DNA of 64,000 bases from Spartinivicinus ruber (GTDB lineage: Bacteria > Pseudomonadota > Gammaproteobacteria > Pseudomonadales > Zooshikellaceae). Numbering within the stretch: position 1 is the stretch's first letter; the number at the start of each line of letters is the position of its first letter. Position numbers and translations under genes: made by a program. The stretch is taken from the NCBI RefSeq assembly GCF_011009015.1, contig NZ_CP048878.1:184501-248500 (forward strand), read 5' to 3'. Below the pieces are notes generated by a model, which had not been told where the DNA came from, did not search any database, and worked only from the letters and a program-made list of their open reading frames with translations. This document shows positions 15,997 to 25,701 of this stretch, piece after piece.

Positions 15997-17184
15997 GTGA
16001 AAAAAACAATTTTTGTCTTGAGTGTGTTTTCTATTGGATTGGTAAGTGGTTGGTATGGCCATCAGTATTGGTATGATATAAAGCAGGTTGTACTCAATGG
16101 TGGCATGTCTGAGCAAACACGGAGTGTTACAACAGTCGAGCCTGTTACATCCATTAATAAGAGTCAGTCACTAGTTGATTCTAAATTGACAGTGCCAATG
16201 CAAACTTTTAAAGAGCTGCTGGCTGACTGGAATACTGCAAAGATCGTAGATCAATACCGACAACTTACCCTATTTGACGAAGAGCATAAAAAATTTGCTA
16301 ATACAGCTTTTATTCAAAAGCTACAACAGGGTTTTGAGCAAGCTAAATACCGACGGTTAATTAAATTAATTAACCATTACTTGCAATTAAATACAGGTGA
16401 TTATCAGGCAGTCTATATTCTAGCCGAAAGCTATCGCGCTCTAGGTAACTTACCTGCCGCTATCAAAGCATACTATCATCTTGAGCAATATATATACGAT
16501 TTTGACCAAATAGATAATATCAAAGCAAAAATTCATACTTTGGTACAGGCTTACCATAATAAAGTAATTAATGATAGTAGTGGTGAGGGACAATGGCCAC
16601 TATTACTGAAGTTTTATGAAGAGTTGGCCATACTGGATCCAAATAACTACGACTATATATTTAAACAAGCCGAAATACATTATCAATTGCATGACTATTC
16701 TCGTTCCTTGGCGCTGCTGGATTATTTGCTATCTGATTTAAAATGGGGCAAAGTTGCCCAGCAACTTAAACGTAAAATTGATACCAAAATAAGGGCTAAA
16801 GAAGGCATTGCTCTTACCCAACAGAATGGTCACTATATTGTTTCTGGGGTTATTGATAATAGTCATCAAGTAAAATTATTGATTGATACTGGGGCTACCC
16901 TTTCAGTAATTTCTACCCGATTTTTTAAGCAATTGGAAAATAGTAGTCAGGCTGAGTTTTTACATAATACTATGATGAGTACAGCTAATGGCCAGTTGGT
17001 AGTACCTGTGTACCGGTTTAAAAAATTTGAGATAGCAGGCAGAGCAGTCAATGATATTGAATTTGCAGTCATGGACTTACCTTCAATGGAAGCATCGCAA
17101 GGTTTGCTAGGAATGAATTTTTTGCGAAACTTCCGCTTTAATATGGATCAGGAAAATAGCCTGTTGTTTTTAGATTTAAAGTAA
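15997..17184 (+). CDS. Membrane-anchored TPR protein with retropepsin-like aspartic protease domain
   Basis: The gene starts with GTG at 15997. The 395-residue product has one N-terminal membrane segment (IFVLSVFSIGLVSGWYG), so the rest is likely periplasmic. Residues about 65-265 are helical with TPR-like repeats (YQAVYILAESYRALGNLPAAIKAYYHLEQ; YDYIFKQAEIHYQLHDYSRSLALLDYLL). Residues about 275-395 form a single retropepsin-like domain: LLIDTGATLSVIS with catalytic D297 in DTG, and later GLLGMNFLRNFRF, the hydrophobic-hydrophobic-Gly element. Such domains work as dimers. This TIGR02281/PerP-type domain is known in bacteria as a clan AA aspartic protease, but the TPR fusion is less common. The neighbouring enzyme genes give no clue to a substrate. 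Confidence 0.82.
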   Translation: MKKTIFVLSVFSIGLVSGWYGHQYWYDIKQVVLNGGMSEQTRSVTTVEPVTSINKSQSLVDSKLTVPMQTFKELLADWNTAKIVDQYRQLTLFDEEHKKFANTAFIQKLQQGFEQAKYRRLIKLINHYLQLNTGDYQAVYILAESYRALGNLPAAIKAYYHLEQYIYDFDQIDNIKAKIHTLVQAYHNKVINDSSGEGQWPLLLKFYEELAILDPNNYDYIFKQAEIHYQLHDYSRSLALLDYLLSDLKWGKVAQQLKRKIDTKIRAKEGIALTQQNGHYIVSGVIDNSHQVKLLIDTGATLSVISTRFFKQLENSSQAEFLHNTMMSTANGQLVVPVYRFKKFEIAGRAVNDIEFAVMDLPSMEASQGLLGMNFLRNFRFNMDQENSLLFLDLK

Positions 17185-17278
17185 GTATTTACAAAATAAT
17201 TATTTATAGCTTGCATCTTTGTGAAATTATATATTTAGCTTATAACTCAATATTGTTAGATTCACGTTAGGTGCCATT

Positions 17279-18412
17279 ATGAGTCGAATTGCTCAAATAG
17301 ACTGTTTTCGAGGCTGGATGCTTCTAATTATGACAGTCGATCATCTTTTATTTTTACCATTTGCATATTTAAATGGTTGGTCTGATATTACTTATGGTTT
17401 TGCTGGATATGTTACTGCTGCTGAAGGATTTTTTCTTCTATCCGGACTAGTCTCTGGCATGGTATTTACGAAGGTTATTGAAAATAAGTCATTTAAATAT
17501 GCTCGGCGTAAGTTATGGTATAGAGCAAGGGAGTTATACTTTTGGCATATGCTATGCTTTATATCAGCTGCTTTAATTATTTTTTGTTTCCCAACTATAA
17601 CATCGGATTGGGCGAAAAATTCATATATGACTGAGTTTGTTGAAAGTCCTATAACAAGTTTGATTATGGGTGCTTTTTTTTCATCGTTGCCGAATCTTCT
17701 TGATATTATACCAGTATATGTTTTGTTTTTAATAGTAACGCCATATATATTAAGGTGGCTGTTGTTTGGTAAATTCAAGGTTGTATTTTTTTGTAGTTTT
17801 ATTTTATGGGGTTTAGCCCAGCTTAGACCGCAGGAAATTTTATTAAATGAGCTAAAATACTGGTATCCGCAATTTCCTTGGAATTTTGGGTATTTTGAAA
17901 TTTTTGCTTGGCAATTTATTTTTATATTAGGGCTTGTATTTGGTTGTTATTTAGTAAAAGGTACCTTGAGCATACCTAAGTCTAAAAGCTTGTTTGTAAT
18001 TTCATTACTCTTTACTGTTTTCATGTTGTATCATCGTCATTCGTTAAGTCTTCAACAAGCTATGCTTTTGCAAGAAAGTTGGACAAGTATTTCATCTTTA
18101 GGTCCGTTACGATTATTAAATACAACTGCATTGGCATATATTTTATTTAGAGTTGCTATTCAATTTCCAGACTATTTCAGTCAAAGAATATTAATCTATT
18201 TAGGTCAACACTCATTATATGTATTTGCTTATCATATAATCTTCCTTTATATGTTAACTTTATTTAGGACGCAGATTAGTGAGTTAAACTTTTTTGTACA
18301 AATGATAATATTTGGATGCTGTTTAGCTAGCTTATGGATTCCTGCATATGCACATTCTCGATGGAGAGCAAGAAAAAAAGCAGTAGTCTATATACCTAAT
18401 ACGAATTTTTAA
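17279..18412 (+). CDS. OpgC-domain multispanning membrane protein (acyltransferase-3-like)
   Basis: The 377-residue protein has about ten hydrophobic helices. The start IAQIDCFRGWMLLIMTVDHL and the segment TAAEGFFLLSGLVSGMVF match the OpgC/acyltransferase-3 family (OpgC transfers succinyl groups to osmoregulated periplasmic glucans). The late helix with LGQHSLYVFAYHIIF is also typical. There are no opgGH genes in the window, so the acceptor is unknown. The gene is strikingly AT-rich with many TTT and ATA codons compared with the catabolic cluster. Its last codons (YIPNTNF) read through TACCTAATACGAATTTTTAAG, which resembles an end of repeat A, so the present C-terminus may derive from a repeat. 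Confidence 0.8.
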   Translation: MSRIAQIDCFRGWMLLIMTVDHLLFLPFAYLNGWSDITYGFAGYVTAAEGFFLLSGLVSGMVFTKVIENKSFKYARRKLWYRARELYFWHMLCFISAALIIFCFPTITSDWAKNSYMTEFVESPITSLIMGAFFSSLPNLLDIIPVYVLFLIVTPYILRWLLFGKFKVVFFCSFILWGLAQLRPQEILLNELKYWYPQFPWNFGYFEIFAWQFIFILGLVFGCYLVKGTLSIPKSKSLFVISLLFTVFMLYHRHSLSLQQAMLLQESWTSISSLGPLRLLNTTALAYILFRVAIQFPDYFSQRILIYLGQHSLYVFAYHIIFLYMLTLFRTQISELNFFVQMIIFGCCLASLWIPAYAHSRWRARKKAVVYIPNTNF

Positions 18413-18438
18413 GTATGTTTGTTTAGTGATAGGTTACA

Positions 18439-18572
18439 GTAATACTTTCTATTTCAGTCCAAGTCGCTACTGCGAGTTTCACTGCAGTAGGCTTGCCTAG
18501 TTCGTGCACCTAACGATGACTCATGCTAGGTATATAACCTTAGGTCTTAGTTTGAAATAAAAGTATAAACTC
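18439..18572. repeat. Inverted-repeat element with internal hairpin (repeat B hairpin inside)
   Basis: Outer arms: ATACTTTCTATTTCA (about 18442) and TGAAATAAAAGTAT (about 18553) are imperfect inverted repeats. Inside, CAAGTC plus CTACTGC (18460-18473) pairs with GCAGTAG overlapping GGCTTG (18484-18495). The inner hairpin resembles those at 3306-3330 and 26012-26036. There is no coding content. The element could be a small MITE-like element or a transcription terminator after the OpgC gene. Confidence 0.5.
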
Positions 18573-18619
18573 TTTATTTTTTCTGAAATTATTGAGCCTA
18601 ACATTTCTAAGAAGGGTAT

Positions 18620-18931
18620 ATGGTAAAAAAAGCAGTTTTATTATTCACACTTATCTTGTCGAACTACACTCTGGCAAACGATTATTCCTACCAAAAAATT
18701 GCTAAACGCTATAGTGATACAGCTTTAACTGCTAAAAAGGTTAAGGCTGCAAAAATGCAAGGGGAGTGTTTAGTTGGTTTAAAAAGACTCAACTTTAAAA
18801 GAAAACGGCAGTTCGATCCTATTGCTGAGTGGACTAACTACCGTTCAATTTCACTATTGGGCCAGTATTCACCTTGTGAGGTATTGCTAATAATGGAAAT
18901 AGCTCAAAAACAGCTACGAGAGCAAAAATAA
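18620..18931 (+). CDS. Small exported basic protein of unknown function
   Basis: The 103-residue product starts with a signal peptide (MVKKAVLLFTLILSNYTLAND, cleavage about residue 19). It continues with a Lys/Arg-rich helical region (KIAKRYSDTALTAKKVKAAKMQ) and two cysteines (GECLVGL, SPCEVLL). AAGAAGGG lies upstream of the ATG at a suitable distance. I recognise no family. It is convergent with the broken cyclase gene, with only four bases between the stops. Confidence 0.65.
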   Translation: MVKKAVLLFTLILSNYTLANDYSYQKIAKRYSDTALTAKKVKAAKMQGECLVGLKRLNFKRKRQFDPIAEWTNYRSISLLGQYSPCEVLLIMEIAQKQLREQK

Positions 18932-18935
18932 GAGC

Positions 18936-19722
18936 TTATTCATCAAATAAGGCTACTGCTCTTGTCCATCCAGCAGAAGCCCCTTTAATTTTCACTGGGA
19001 AGCATGAAATAGTAAAACCATGATCAGGTAGTGACTCTAAGTTGTGTAGCTTTTCTAGATGGCAATAACCAATATCTTTGCCTGCTTTATGTCCTTCCCA
19101 AATAATAGCTGGGTCCTTAGTTTCTGCATATTTCTTTGCTGTATGTGAAAAAGGAGCATCCCAGCTCCAGGCATCAGTGCCAGTTAGCCGTACACCTTGT
19201 TCGAGTAAAAACAGTGTGGCTTCTAGCCCCATGCCACAACCTGAGTGGATATAATCTTCATAACCATAGCGACTGCCTGCACGAGTGTTGACTACAACAA
19301 TATCCAGTGGCTCGATGGCATAATCGATTCTTGTTAATTCTTTTTTGATGTCATCGGCAGTCACGACATAGCCATCATCGAAATGTCGAAAATCTAGCTT
19401 AACGCCTTTTTGGAAACACCACTCTAATGGTACTTCATCAATAGTAATAGCTCTTTCTCCTTTATTCATAGTGGAATGAAAGTGATAAGGTGCGTCAAGA
19501 TGAGTCAAGATGAGTGCCATTGTGGGTAATGAGTTCTACTTTTTCAATTGCCCATGCTTCTCCGTCGGGTAGGTCCTGCTGTTTTAAGCCTGGAAAAAAA
19601 GGTGCCATTTGGCTAAAAGTGGACTGGTGATCCATATAGGTCACTTTTGGGTTAAAAGGAATTGGGTCCGACTTCACCTCATTTTCAATACAAATTGAAA
19701 GATCTATAAATTGTTTTGGCAT
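18936..19722 (-). pseudogene. Cyclase family protein (kynurenine-formamidase-like), frameshifted by a 10-bp tandem duplication
   Basis: Two frames complete one another. Codons from ATG 19722 give MPKQFIDLSICIENEVKSD ... VELITHNGTHLDSS and a stop. The other frame continues LDAPYHFHSTMNKGERAITIDEVP ... to 18936. The join lies in the catalytic metal-binding motif HNGTHLDAPYHFH of the cyclase superfamily (kynurenine formamidase and relatives). The cause is visible: GTCAAGATGA occurs twice in tandem on the plus strand (19494-19503 and 19504-19513). Removing one copy restores a single 258-codon frame, a normal family length. The broken product would lack the second half of the metal site. The gene is either a recent pseudogene, a reversible slip, or a sequencing error. 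The intact enzyme would hydrolyse a formamide or cyclic amide. Confidence 0.9.
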
Positions 19723-19759
19723 TTTGAGTATCTCTTATCAGGCGATATTATGTCTAAAA

Positions 19760-19785
19760 TAAATTAGGGCCATTAAAGGCCCTAA
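19760..19785 (-). terminator. Intrinsic terminator after thrB
   Basis: TTAGGGCC (19764-19771) and GGCCCTAA (19778-19785) form an eight-base stem with a six-base loop. On the minus strand it is followed by TTTATTTTA. It lies 86 bp beyond the thrB stop codon and upstream of the cyclase gene. Confidence 0.7.
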
Positions 19786-19870
19786 TAAACATATAACATT
19801 TACATCGATATGTTACGAATCATACTACTTCCTTGATAAGGTGAGGGCATAGGACTGGAAAAAGTAGAGG

Positions 19871-20851
19871 TTACAGCGAATACAGATTGGAATTATTTTT
19901 ATGATGCAGCATTAGTTGTTTAAACTCATTTGGGTCTTTGGGTTTAACTACAGCATCTTCGTTTTGAGGTAAATGCTCCTCTGGGTGTTCAAAAGTAATA
20001 ATTCGAGAAACCCAGAAACGATATGCTGCAAATTGCAACATAACGGGCCATGCTGATTTATCGCTGTCACTAAAAGGTCTTATTTGGTTATACCCATTAA
20101 CTAAAGCCTTCACTTTTTCAATATCAAGAGTTTGATCAGGCAGGCGACACCAGTCGTTTGCTGTGACAGCTAAGTCATATAACAAGTAGTCAGTACAGGC
20201 GTTGTAGAAATCGATTACGCCACTGATGCTGTTGCCAGTAAATAGTACATTATCATGGAATAGGTCGCCGTGGATGATCCCTTGAGGCAAGTGGCTATGT
20301 TGCTGGAAAAAAGCAGTAAAATAGTCTGCTTGCTGTTTTAGTAACCCCGCATTTTCTGTTGTTACTAAGCTTTGCAGCCTGTGTGCTTGTTCTCTTACCC
20401 AGTCTAGCCCACGCTGATTGGCTTGGCTGATATTGGTTTGCAGACCAGCCTTATGCATTTTGCCCAACATCTCCCCCACAGCAGCACAGTGGCTGACCGA
20501 AGGGAGTTCCACTTGTTTACCTGCCAGGCAACGTTGAATTAGGCAAGGCTTATTCTTTATTCGGTGTAATGATTTCCCTTGCTGGTCTTTGATTGCCAAT
20601 GGTACTGGCAAATGGTGGTTTGCCAGGTGATCAGTAATCGCAGTGAAAAAGGGAATAATTTCAACCGGTAAGAACTCAAACAAAGTGAGTACGTATCGAG
20701 TGGGTTGCCCATTAGCTGCAACGACATCAATAAAGTAGTTAGTATTTTCCACCCCAGCGGCAATGCCCTCAAAATGCTTGAGGGTGCCTATATCATACTT
20801 AGTTAATAACTGTACTATTTCATCAAAAGTTAGATGGGTATAAACCGACAT
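19871..20851 (-). CDS. thrB: Homoserine kinase, APH-fold type
   Basis: The 326-residue protein phosphorylates homoserine for threonine synthesis. It belongs to the aminoglycoside-phosphotransferase-fold ThrB type found in Pseudomonas, not the GHMP type of E. coli. Evidence: N-terminal YTHLTFDEIVQLLTKYDIG; glycine-loop equivalent HFEGIAAGVENTNYF; catalytic HGDLFHDN (194-201); metal-binding IDFYNA (213-218). The position next to a DUF2782 gene and polA is the same as in Pseudomonas, which supports the assignment. It starts 16 bp after the stop of the DUF2782 gene, so the two form an operon with a shared terminator at 19760. Confidence 0.93.
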   Translation of the reverse strand: MSVYTHLTFDEIVQLLTKYDIGTLKHFEGIAAGVENTNYFIDVVAANGQPTRYVLTLFEFLPVEIIPFFTAITDHLANHHLPVPLAIKDQQGKSLHRIKNKPCLIQRCLAGKQVELPSVSHCAAVGEMLGKMHKAGLQTNISQANQRGLDWVREQAHRLQSLVTTENAGLLKQQADYFTAFFQQHSHLPQGIIHGDLFHDNVLFTGNSISGVIDFYNACTDYLLYDLAVTANDWCRLPDQTLDIEKVKALVNGYNQIRPFSDSDKSAWPVMLQFAAYRFWVSRIITFEHPEEHLPQNEDAVVKPKDPNEFKQLMLHHKNNSNLYSL

Positions 20852-20867
20852 AAATACGACTCAAAAA

Positions 20868-21164
20868 TTACCACTCAAGAATTTTCCAGGATGGGATCAA
20901 CATTTGGTGGTGTTTATCAGTGCGAATAAAGTTACCTTCACTATCCGCAGCTACCAAAAAGTAAGGTTTGCCTTCTTTTGGAATAACCTTAATGGCATAG
21001 ACAAAGCCATTATGTCGGTATTCCTGAATAGTGCGGTCTTTACCTTCTTTAATGACCACCTCAGTATCAGGACGAATGGGATCTTCCGCCAAGGCTGTCT
21101 GCCAGCCACAGAATAATGCTGAGATTAGAGCTGCTGAACAAATGAGCTGTTTCATAGTAGTCAC
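20868..21164 (-). CDS. DUF2782 family exported protein
   Basis: The 98-residue product has a signal peptide (LICSAALISALFCGWQTALAED, cleavage after about residue 26). The mature part is a compact beta domain: VVIKEGKDRTIQEYRHNGFVYAIKVIPKEGKPYFLVAADSEGNF. This sequence and its place between thrB and polA match DUF2782. The function is unknown; it is probably periplasmic. It is the first gene of the thrB operon. Confidence 0.88.
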   Translation of the reverse strand: MTTMKQLICSAALISALFCGWQTALAEDPIRPDTEVVIKEGKDRTIQEYRHNGFVYAIKVIPKEGKPYFLVAADSEGNFIRTDKHHQMLIPSWKILEW

Positions 21165-21520
21165 CTGGTTGGTTCAATTAAGCCATAGAGCTGTTGACGC
21201 TTCCTGAAGTAGTGAACTTGTAGAGCTTTCAACAGACTTTACTCTCCAATCCTGAATTTTATGTTGCCCGCTATTGTAATGGTATTGTCACAGAACAAGT
21301 TACCTTTCATGAAGGCTATATATTAATTCTGACAATAATCGCGGCTAAACGGTACCTTAAATTTTATTCCTAGCACAGCTGTATCGGTCATTTTTTTGTT
21401 AGTTATTGATAATTGATGGGTCAGGCTCACTTTATAACTGATACAATGAGGGCCTGTTGACTTTTGCTTATCAAGTAAAGGTTAACAGGTCCGCAATGCC
21501 TTCTTATATTTTAATTGTAA
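21165..21520. other. Divergent promoter region between the thrB operon and polA
   Basis: About 350 bp without a gene. It should contain promoters in both directions. I see no confident regulatory site by eye. Confidence 0.4.
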
Positions 21521-21532
21521 ATGTACTGGCCT

Positions 21533-24265
21533 ATGACGAAACAACAAAAGCAGCCCCCATTAATTCTTGTGGATGGTTCTTCTTACCTGTTTAGAGCCTA
21601 TCATGCAATGCCTACCTTAAGTGCCTCGGATGGTCAGCCAACAGGTGCTACTCGTGGTGTCATTAGTATGATGCGGCGCTTAATCAAAGATTTTCCCGAC
21701 AGTCCAATAGGGGTTATTTTTGATGCCAAAGGCCCTACTTTTCGTAACACGATTTATAGCGAATACAAAGCTCATCGCCCGCCAATGCCAGATGAATTAA
21801 GGGAACAGATTGAGCCTATTCACGCCATTATTAAAGCCATGGGGCTGCCACTTTTTGTTATTGATGGGGTTGAAGCTGATGATGTCATTGGTACTTTAGC
21901 CAAACAGGCGACAGAAGCCGGGATTGATACAATTATTTCCACTGGTGATAAAGATATGGCCCAGTTAGTTAATCAGCATATTACGCTGGTTAACACAATG
22001 AAAGATGATGACGCTTTTATGAATGCGGAAGGAGTGAAGGCGAAATTTGGTATCCCCCCAGAGTTGATCATCGACTTTTTAGCTTTAATGGGCGACAAAG
22101 TAGACAACATTCCAGGTGTACCTGGAGTGGGTGAAAAAACTGCATTAGCCTTAATCCAAGGCTTAGGAAGTATAGAGTCTATTTATCAGCGTTTGGATGA
22201 AGTGCCTGCCCTTGGTTTTCGTGGCGCGAAAACCATGCCGAAAAAGCTTGAAGAGAATAAAGATCAAGCACTGCTTTCAAAAGAGCTAGCCACTATTAAA
22301 ACCGATGTAGAGTTGGAAATGGGGCCAGCTGATATAAAGCCAGTTGAGCCTGATAAAGCGGCGTTGCTTGAGTGGTTTAAAAAACTAGAGTTTAAAGGCT
22401 GGACTGAAGAGCTATTGTCTGATGATGTAGCGAGTGATAGCTCAGAACAGACGGCAGATGTTGACTACGACACTATTTTTACTCAGCAGCAGCTTGATGA
22501 CTGGCTCGCTCAGTTAAAGCAAGCAAAGCTATTTGCTTTTGATACTGAAACTACCAGCTTGGACTATATGAAAGCTGAAATTGTGGGGGTGTCTTTTGCG
22601 GTGGAACCAGGTAAAGCGGCTTATGTCCCATTGGCCCACAGTTATGAGGATGTACCTGAGCAACTTGATCGGGATAACGTGTTGGCTCAATTAAAGGCAC
22701 TGCTAGAAAGCCCAAAACAGAAAAAAGTTGGACAAAACCTGAAGTATGATCAAAGTGTGTTGGCTCGTTATGATATCGAGTTAAAAGGCATCGCTTTTGA
22801 TACCATGCTGGAGTCTTATGTATTGGATTCTACTGCAACCCGTCATGATATGGATAGCCTTGCACTAAAATACCTCGGCCATAAAACGATTCATTATGAA
22901 GACATTGCTGGTAAAGGGGCGAAGCAAGTTACTTTTGACAAGGTAGCCATTGAGCAGGCAGCAGAATATGCGGCAGAAGATGCCGATATTACCTTAAAGC
23001 TCCATCAGGCCTTAGAGCCTAAACTGGCTGATCATCCATCTTTGATGAAAGTGTTTAAGGAAATTGAGCTGCCACTAATCAGTGTGCTTTCTAAAATAGA
23101 GCGTAATGGGGCACTGATTAACCCAAGTTTGTTAAAAAAACAAAGTGGTGAGCTGGCCAAGCGCATTGATGAGCTGGAACAAGAGGCTTTCAACCTGGCA
23201 GGTGAAGAATTTAACTTGGGTTCAGCTAAGCAGCTTGGGGAAATTCTATTTAATAAACTGGATTTGCCAGTGGTTAAGAAAACCCCAAAAGGCCAACCTT
23301 CTACTGCCGAACCTGTCTTACAAGAATTAGCACTGGACTATCCCCTTCCTAAGTTGATTTTGGAATACCGCAGTTTAAGTAAACTTAAGTCTACTTATAC
23401 CGATAAATTACCTGAAATGATCAACCCAGAAACGGAGCGGGTGCATACCTCTTATCATCAAGCGGTGACTGCTACGGGGCGACTGTCATCGTCAGATCCA
23501 AACCTACAAAATATCCCGATCAGAACTAAAGAAGGCAGACGTATTCGCCAGGCATTTATTGCTTCCCCTGGCTATAAGCTGATTGCTGCTGATTATTCTC
23601 AAATTGAGCTGCGGATTATGGCACACCTTTCCAATGACGAGGGCTTGCTGAATGCCTTTTCCGAAGGGCAGGATGTTCACCGAGCAACTGCAGCAGAAGT
23701 CTTTGGAGTAAGCATTGACGAAGTAACCGATAACCAGCGTCGTCATGCAAAAGCTATCAACTTTGGCCTCATTTATGGTATGTCAGCCTTTGGTTTAGCG
23801 AAACAAATTGGCGTATCCAGAAAATCAGCCCAGGAATACATCGACTTATATTTTGAGCGTTACCCTGGAGTGTTGAGCTATATGGATAATATCCGCCAGT
23901 CAGCAGCTGACAAGGGATATGTAGAAACGCTGTTTGGTCGGCGCTTGCACTTGCCGGAGATTCGTTCTCGCAATCAAATGCGGAAAAAGGCGGCAGAACG
24001 CACGGCAATCAATGCTCCTATGCAGGGTACGGCGGCTGATATTATCAAGCAGGCAATGATCAGTGTTGATCAGTGGTTAACTGAGAGCCAACTGGATGCA
24101 CAAATGATTATGCAAGTACATGATGAATTAGTACTAGAAGTAGCTGAGTCACAGGTTGATAAAGTGGTAACTGGCCTGAAGCTACGGATGGTAGCAGCTG
24201 CAGATTTATCAGTGCCGTTGATTGTGGATGCGGGGATAGGTGATAACTGGGACCAAGCCCACTAA
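21533..24265 (+). CDS. polA: DNA polymerase I
   Basis: The full-length three-domain enzyme for Okazaki-fragment processing and repair. I prefer ATG 21533 ([20 protein letters not shown]), giving 910 residues, because it aligns with the usual PolA start; ATG 21521 adds four residues. The 5'-nuclease domain (about 10-290) has [26 protein letters not shown] and [17 protein letters not shown]. The 3'-5' exonuclease domain (about 320-510) keeps FDTETTSLD and NLKYDQSVL. The polymerase domain has [36 protein letters not shown] (motif A), [20 protein letters not shown] (motif B) and [11 protein letters not shown] (motif C). All three activities look intact. Convergent with a small membrane-protein gene, with an sRNA candidate and terminator in between. 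Confidence 0.97.
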   Translation: MTKQQKQPPLILVDGSSYLFRAYHAMPTLSASDGQPTGATRGVISMMRRLIKDFPDSPIGVIFDAKGPTFRNTIYSEYKAHRPPMPDELREQIEPIHAIIKAMGLPLFVIDGVEADDVIGTLAKQATEAGIDTIISTGDKDMAQLVNQHITLVNTMKDDDAFMNAEGVKAKFGIPPELIIDFLALMGDKVDNIPGVPGVGEKTALALIQGLGSIESIYQRLDEVPALGFRGAKTMPKKLEENKDQALLSKELATIKTDVELEMGPADIKPVEPDKAALLEWFKKLEFKGWTEELLSDDVASDSSEQTADVDYDTIFTQQQLDDWLAQLKQAKLFAFDTETTSLDYMKAEIVGVSFAVEPGKAAYVPLAHSYEDVPEQLDRDNVLAQLKALLESPKQKKVGQNLKYDQSVLARYDIELKGIAFDTMLESYVLDSTATRHDMDSLALKYLGHKTIHYEDIAGKGAKQVTFDKVAIEQAAEYAAEDADITLKLHQALEPKLADHPSLMKVFKEIELPLISVLSKIERNGALINPSLLKKQSGELAKRIDELEQEAFNLAGEEFNLGSAKQLGEILFNKLDLPVVKKTPKGQPSTAEPVLQELALDYPLPKLILEYRSLSKLKSTYTDKLPEMINPETERVHTSYHQAVTATGRLSSSDPNLQNIPIRTKEGRRIRQAFIASPGYKLIAADYSQIELRIMAHLSNDEGLLNAFSEGQDVHRATAAEVFGVSIDEVTDNQRRHAKAINFGLIYGMSAFGLAKQIGVSRKSAQEYIDLYFERYPGVLSYMDNIRQSAADKGYVETLFGRRLHLPEIRSRNQMRKKAAERTAINAPMQGTAADIIKQAMISVDQWLTESQLDAQMIMQVHDELVLEVAESQVDKVVTGLKLRMVAAADLSVPLIVDAGIGDNWDQAH

Positions 24266-24389
24266 CGTGGTTTTTCTAGATTTATTGAAAAAAATTTTCA
24301 GCTACTGGAACTTTCCTGAATAGGGGGTTGTCATATATTACGAGTGGCCGCGATGGTTACTCTAACTACTCCTTATGTGTTTTAGTGTT

Positions 24390-24483
24390 GGCATTTACTC
24401 CGTTAAGCCCCCAAGTTAACGGAGATAATAATCTGCCCCGGCTACGTTAATCTCCCCCCCAAAGTAGCTGGGGTAATTTTTTT
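24390..24483 (+). ncRNA. Candidate small RNA downstream of polA (two hairpins with C-rich loops)
   Basis: CTCCGTTAA (24398-24406) and TTAACGGAG (24416-24424) form a perfect stem with loop GCCCCCAAG. About 11 unpaired bases follow, then CCCCGGCTAC (24436-24445) pairs with GTAGCTGGGG (24464-24473) around a loop containing CTCCCCCCC. The hairpin ends in TAATTTTTTT. Two hairpins with C-rich loops and a strong terminator are the architecture of Hfq-dependent sRNAs that bind ribosome sites. The place directly after polA is where Spot 42 lies in enterics, and I recall ErsA of Pseudomonas in a similar place. The 5' end is a guess; the RNA may begin near 24330. It could also be just the polA 3' UTR. 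Confidence 0.55.
24436..24483 (+). terminator. Intrinsic terminator downstream of polA
   Basis: Ten-base GC-rich stem CCCCGGCTAC / GTAGCTGGGG (24436-24445 with 24464-24473) with an 18-base loop, followed by a run of seven T. It also closes the sRNA candidate. Confidence 0.85.
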
Positions 24484-24491
24484 CTGCACTT

Positions 24492-24674
24492 TCATTTTTT
24501 ATTCTCAGGTTTTTTGATGATTGGTCGGACATCACTTAAGCCCATGTCATAACTAAGCTGTGGATTTGGTTTGGAAGGCATGGGCGGTATTTGGTTTGCC
24601 TTCGATTTATGGTGATACCACCAACATACCGACAAACCACAAACTATCAGTATAATTAATAGATATTCCATCAC
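24492..24674 (-). CDS. Small single-span membrane protein
   Basis: The 60-residue product starts MMEYLLIILIVCGLSVCWWYHH, one transmembrane helix. A proline- and lysine-rich hydrophilic tail follows (KSKANQIPPMPSKPNPQLSYDMGLSDVRPIIKKPENKK). The hydrophobic-then-basic pattern is protein-like. A weak GAGC ribosome site precedes the tandem ATGs. No family is recognised. It is convergent with polA and shares the terminator region at 24436-24483. Confidence 0.5.
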   Translation of the reverse strand: MMEYLLIILIVCGLSVCWWYHHKSKANQIPPMPSKPNPQLSYDMGLSDVRPIIKKPENKK

Positions 24675-24798
24675 TACTGCTCTTTTTACTCATCAATTAG
24701 AATCTAAGTAACAGCAATTTAAAGGCTTTGCCCATTAACTACGAACGATAAATTCTGAGAAACTATTAGCTAAACTAATAGCTTGTGGAGAACTGAAA

Positions 24799-25701
24799 GT
24801 GGCTGACCCCCTGCAACATCTTGGAGCCATGCGCGTCTTTGTAACGGCTGCACAACTATCAAGTTATTCAAAGGCGGCAGATGTGCTGGCAATCACCCAG
24901 TCGGCCGTAAGCCAGCAGATTCGTAACCTTGAACAGGCGTTGGGGGTGAGATTGTTTATCCGGGTTGGCCGTACTATGCAGCTAACAGAGGCGGGAGAAG
25001 GTTTATTTCAATATGCTAATCAAGCGTTAGACTTGATCCGTGAAGGTATTAACCGAATTAAGCAAGAAGAGCTGGTAGGTGAACTTAAGGTGACCTTAAG
25101 CCCTGCTTTTGCTTCCCATTGGTTGATGCCTAAGTTATGGAAATTTACTGAAAGCCATCCAGAAATACGAATTCACCTGATTCCCACTGTAGATATTTTG
25201 GATTTAAAGCGTGATGAAGCTGACATAGCGATCCGTTATGGCAAAGGAGATTATCCTGGAGTGGTTAATGAACTTCTAGCAGCCAGCGAAGGCATTGTGG
25301 TTGCGTCATCAAGTATAGCCAAAAACATTAATAAACCAGAAGATTTACTTAATTATTTGTTAATTGAAAATATACCTTTATTTTCAGAAGGGTGGAAAAG
25401 CTGGTTTGATAAAGTAGGTTTGACTATTGAGGATAAAAAGTTACAAATAATGCAAGTCAATGGTGTGGGGCTGGCAATAAATACAGTGTTAGCTGGTAAA
25501 AGCATTGCGTTAATGAGTAACTTAATAGCTGAACAATTAATCAAACAAAACGAGCTTGTTCAGTTGTTTAGTGATACAGTGGAGTATGCAGGTGTTTGGT
25601 TACTATACGATGATAGTTCACCAAAATACAAACGGATACAACAATTTGCTAACTGGATAAGGCACGAAATGGGAGTTGACACTAGAGATAGTCTGACATG
25701 A
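24799..25701 (+). CDS. LysR-family transcriptional regulator (GcvA-like)
   Basis: The 300-residue protein starts with GTG at 24799, with GGAG about eight bases upstream. The N-terminal winged helix (MRVFVTAAQLSSYSKAADVLAITQSAVSQQIRNLEQALG, about 11-49) is followed by a GcvA-type effector domain (LVGELKVTLSPAFASHWLMPKLWKF ... DIAIRYGKGDYPG). It has no divergent partner: the upstream neighbour is the small membrane protein, also divergent but unrelated. Its target is not evident. The second half is more AT-rich than the first. Confidence 0.87.
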   Translation: MADPLQHLGAMRVFVTAAQLSSYSKAADVLAITQSAVSQQIRNLEQALGVRLFIRVGRTMQLTEAGEGLFQYANQALDLIREGINRIKQEELVGELKVTLSPAFASHWLMPKLWKFTESHPEIRIHLIPTVDILDLKRDEADIAIRYGKGDYPGVVNELLAASEGIVVASSSIAKNINKPEDLLNYLLIENIPLFSEGWKSWFDKVGLTIEDKKLQIMQVNGVGLAINTVLAGKSIALMSNLIAEQLIKQNELVQLFSDTVEYAGVWLLYDDSSPKYKRIQQFANWIRHEMGVDTRDSLT

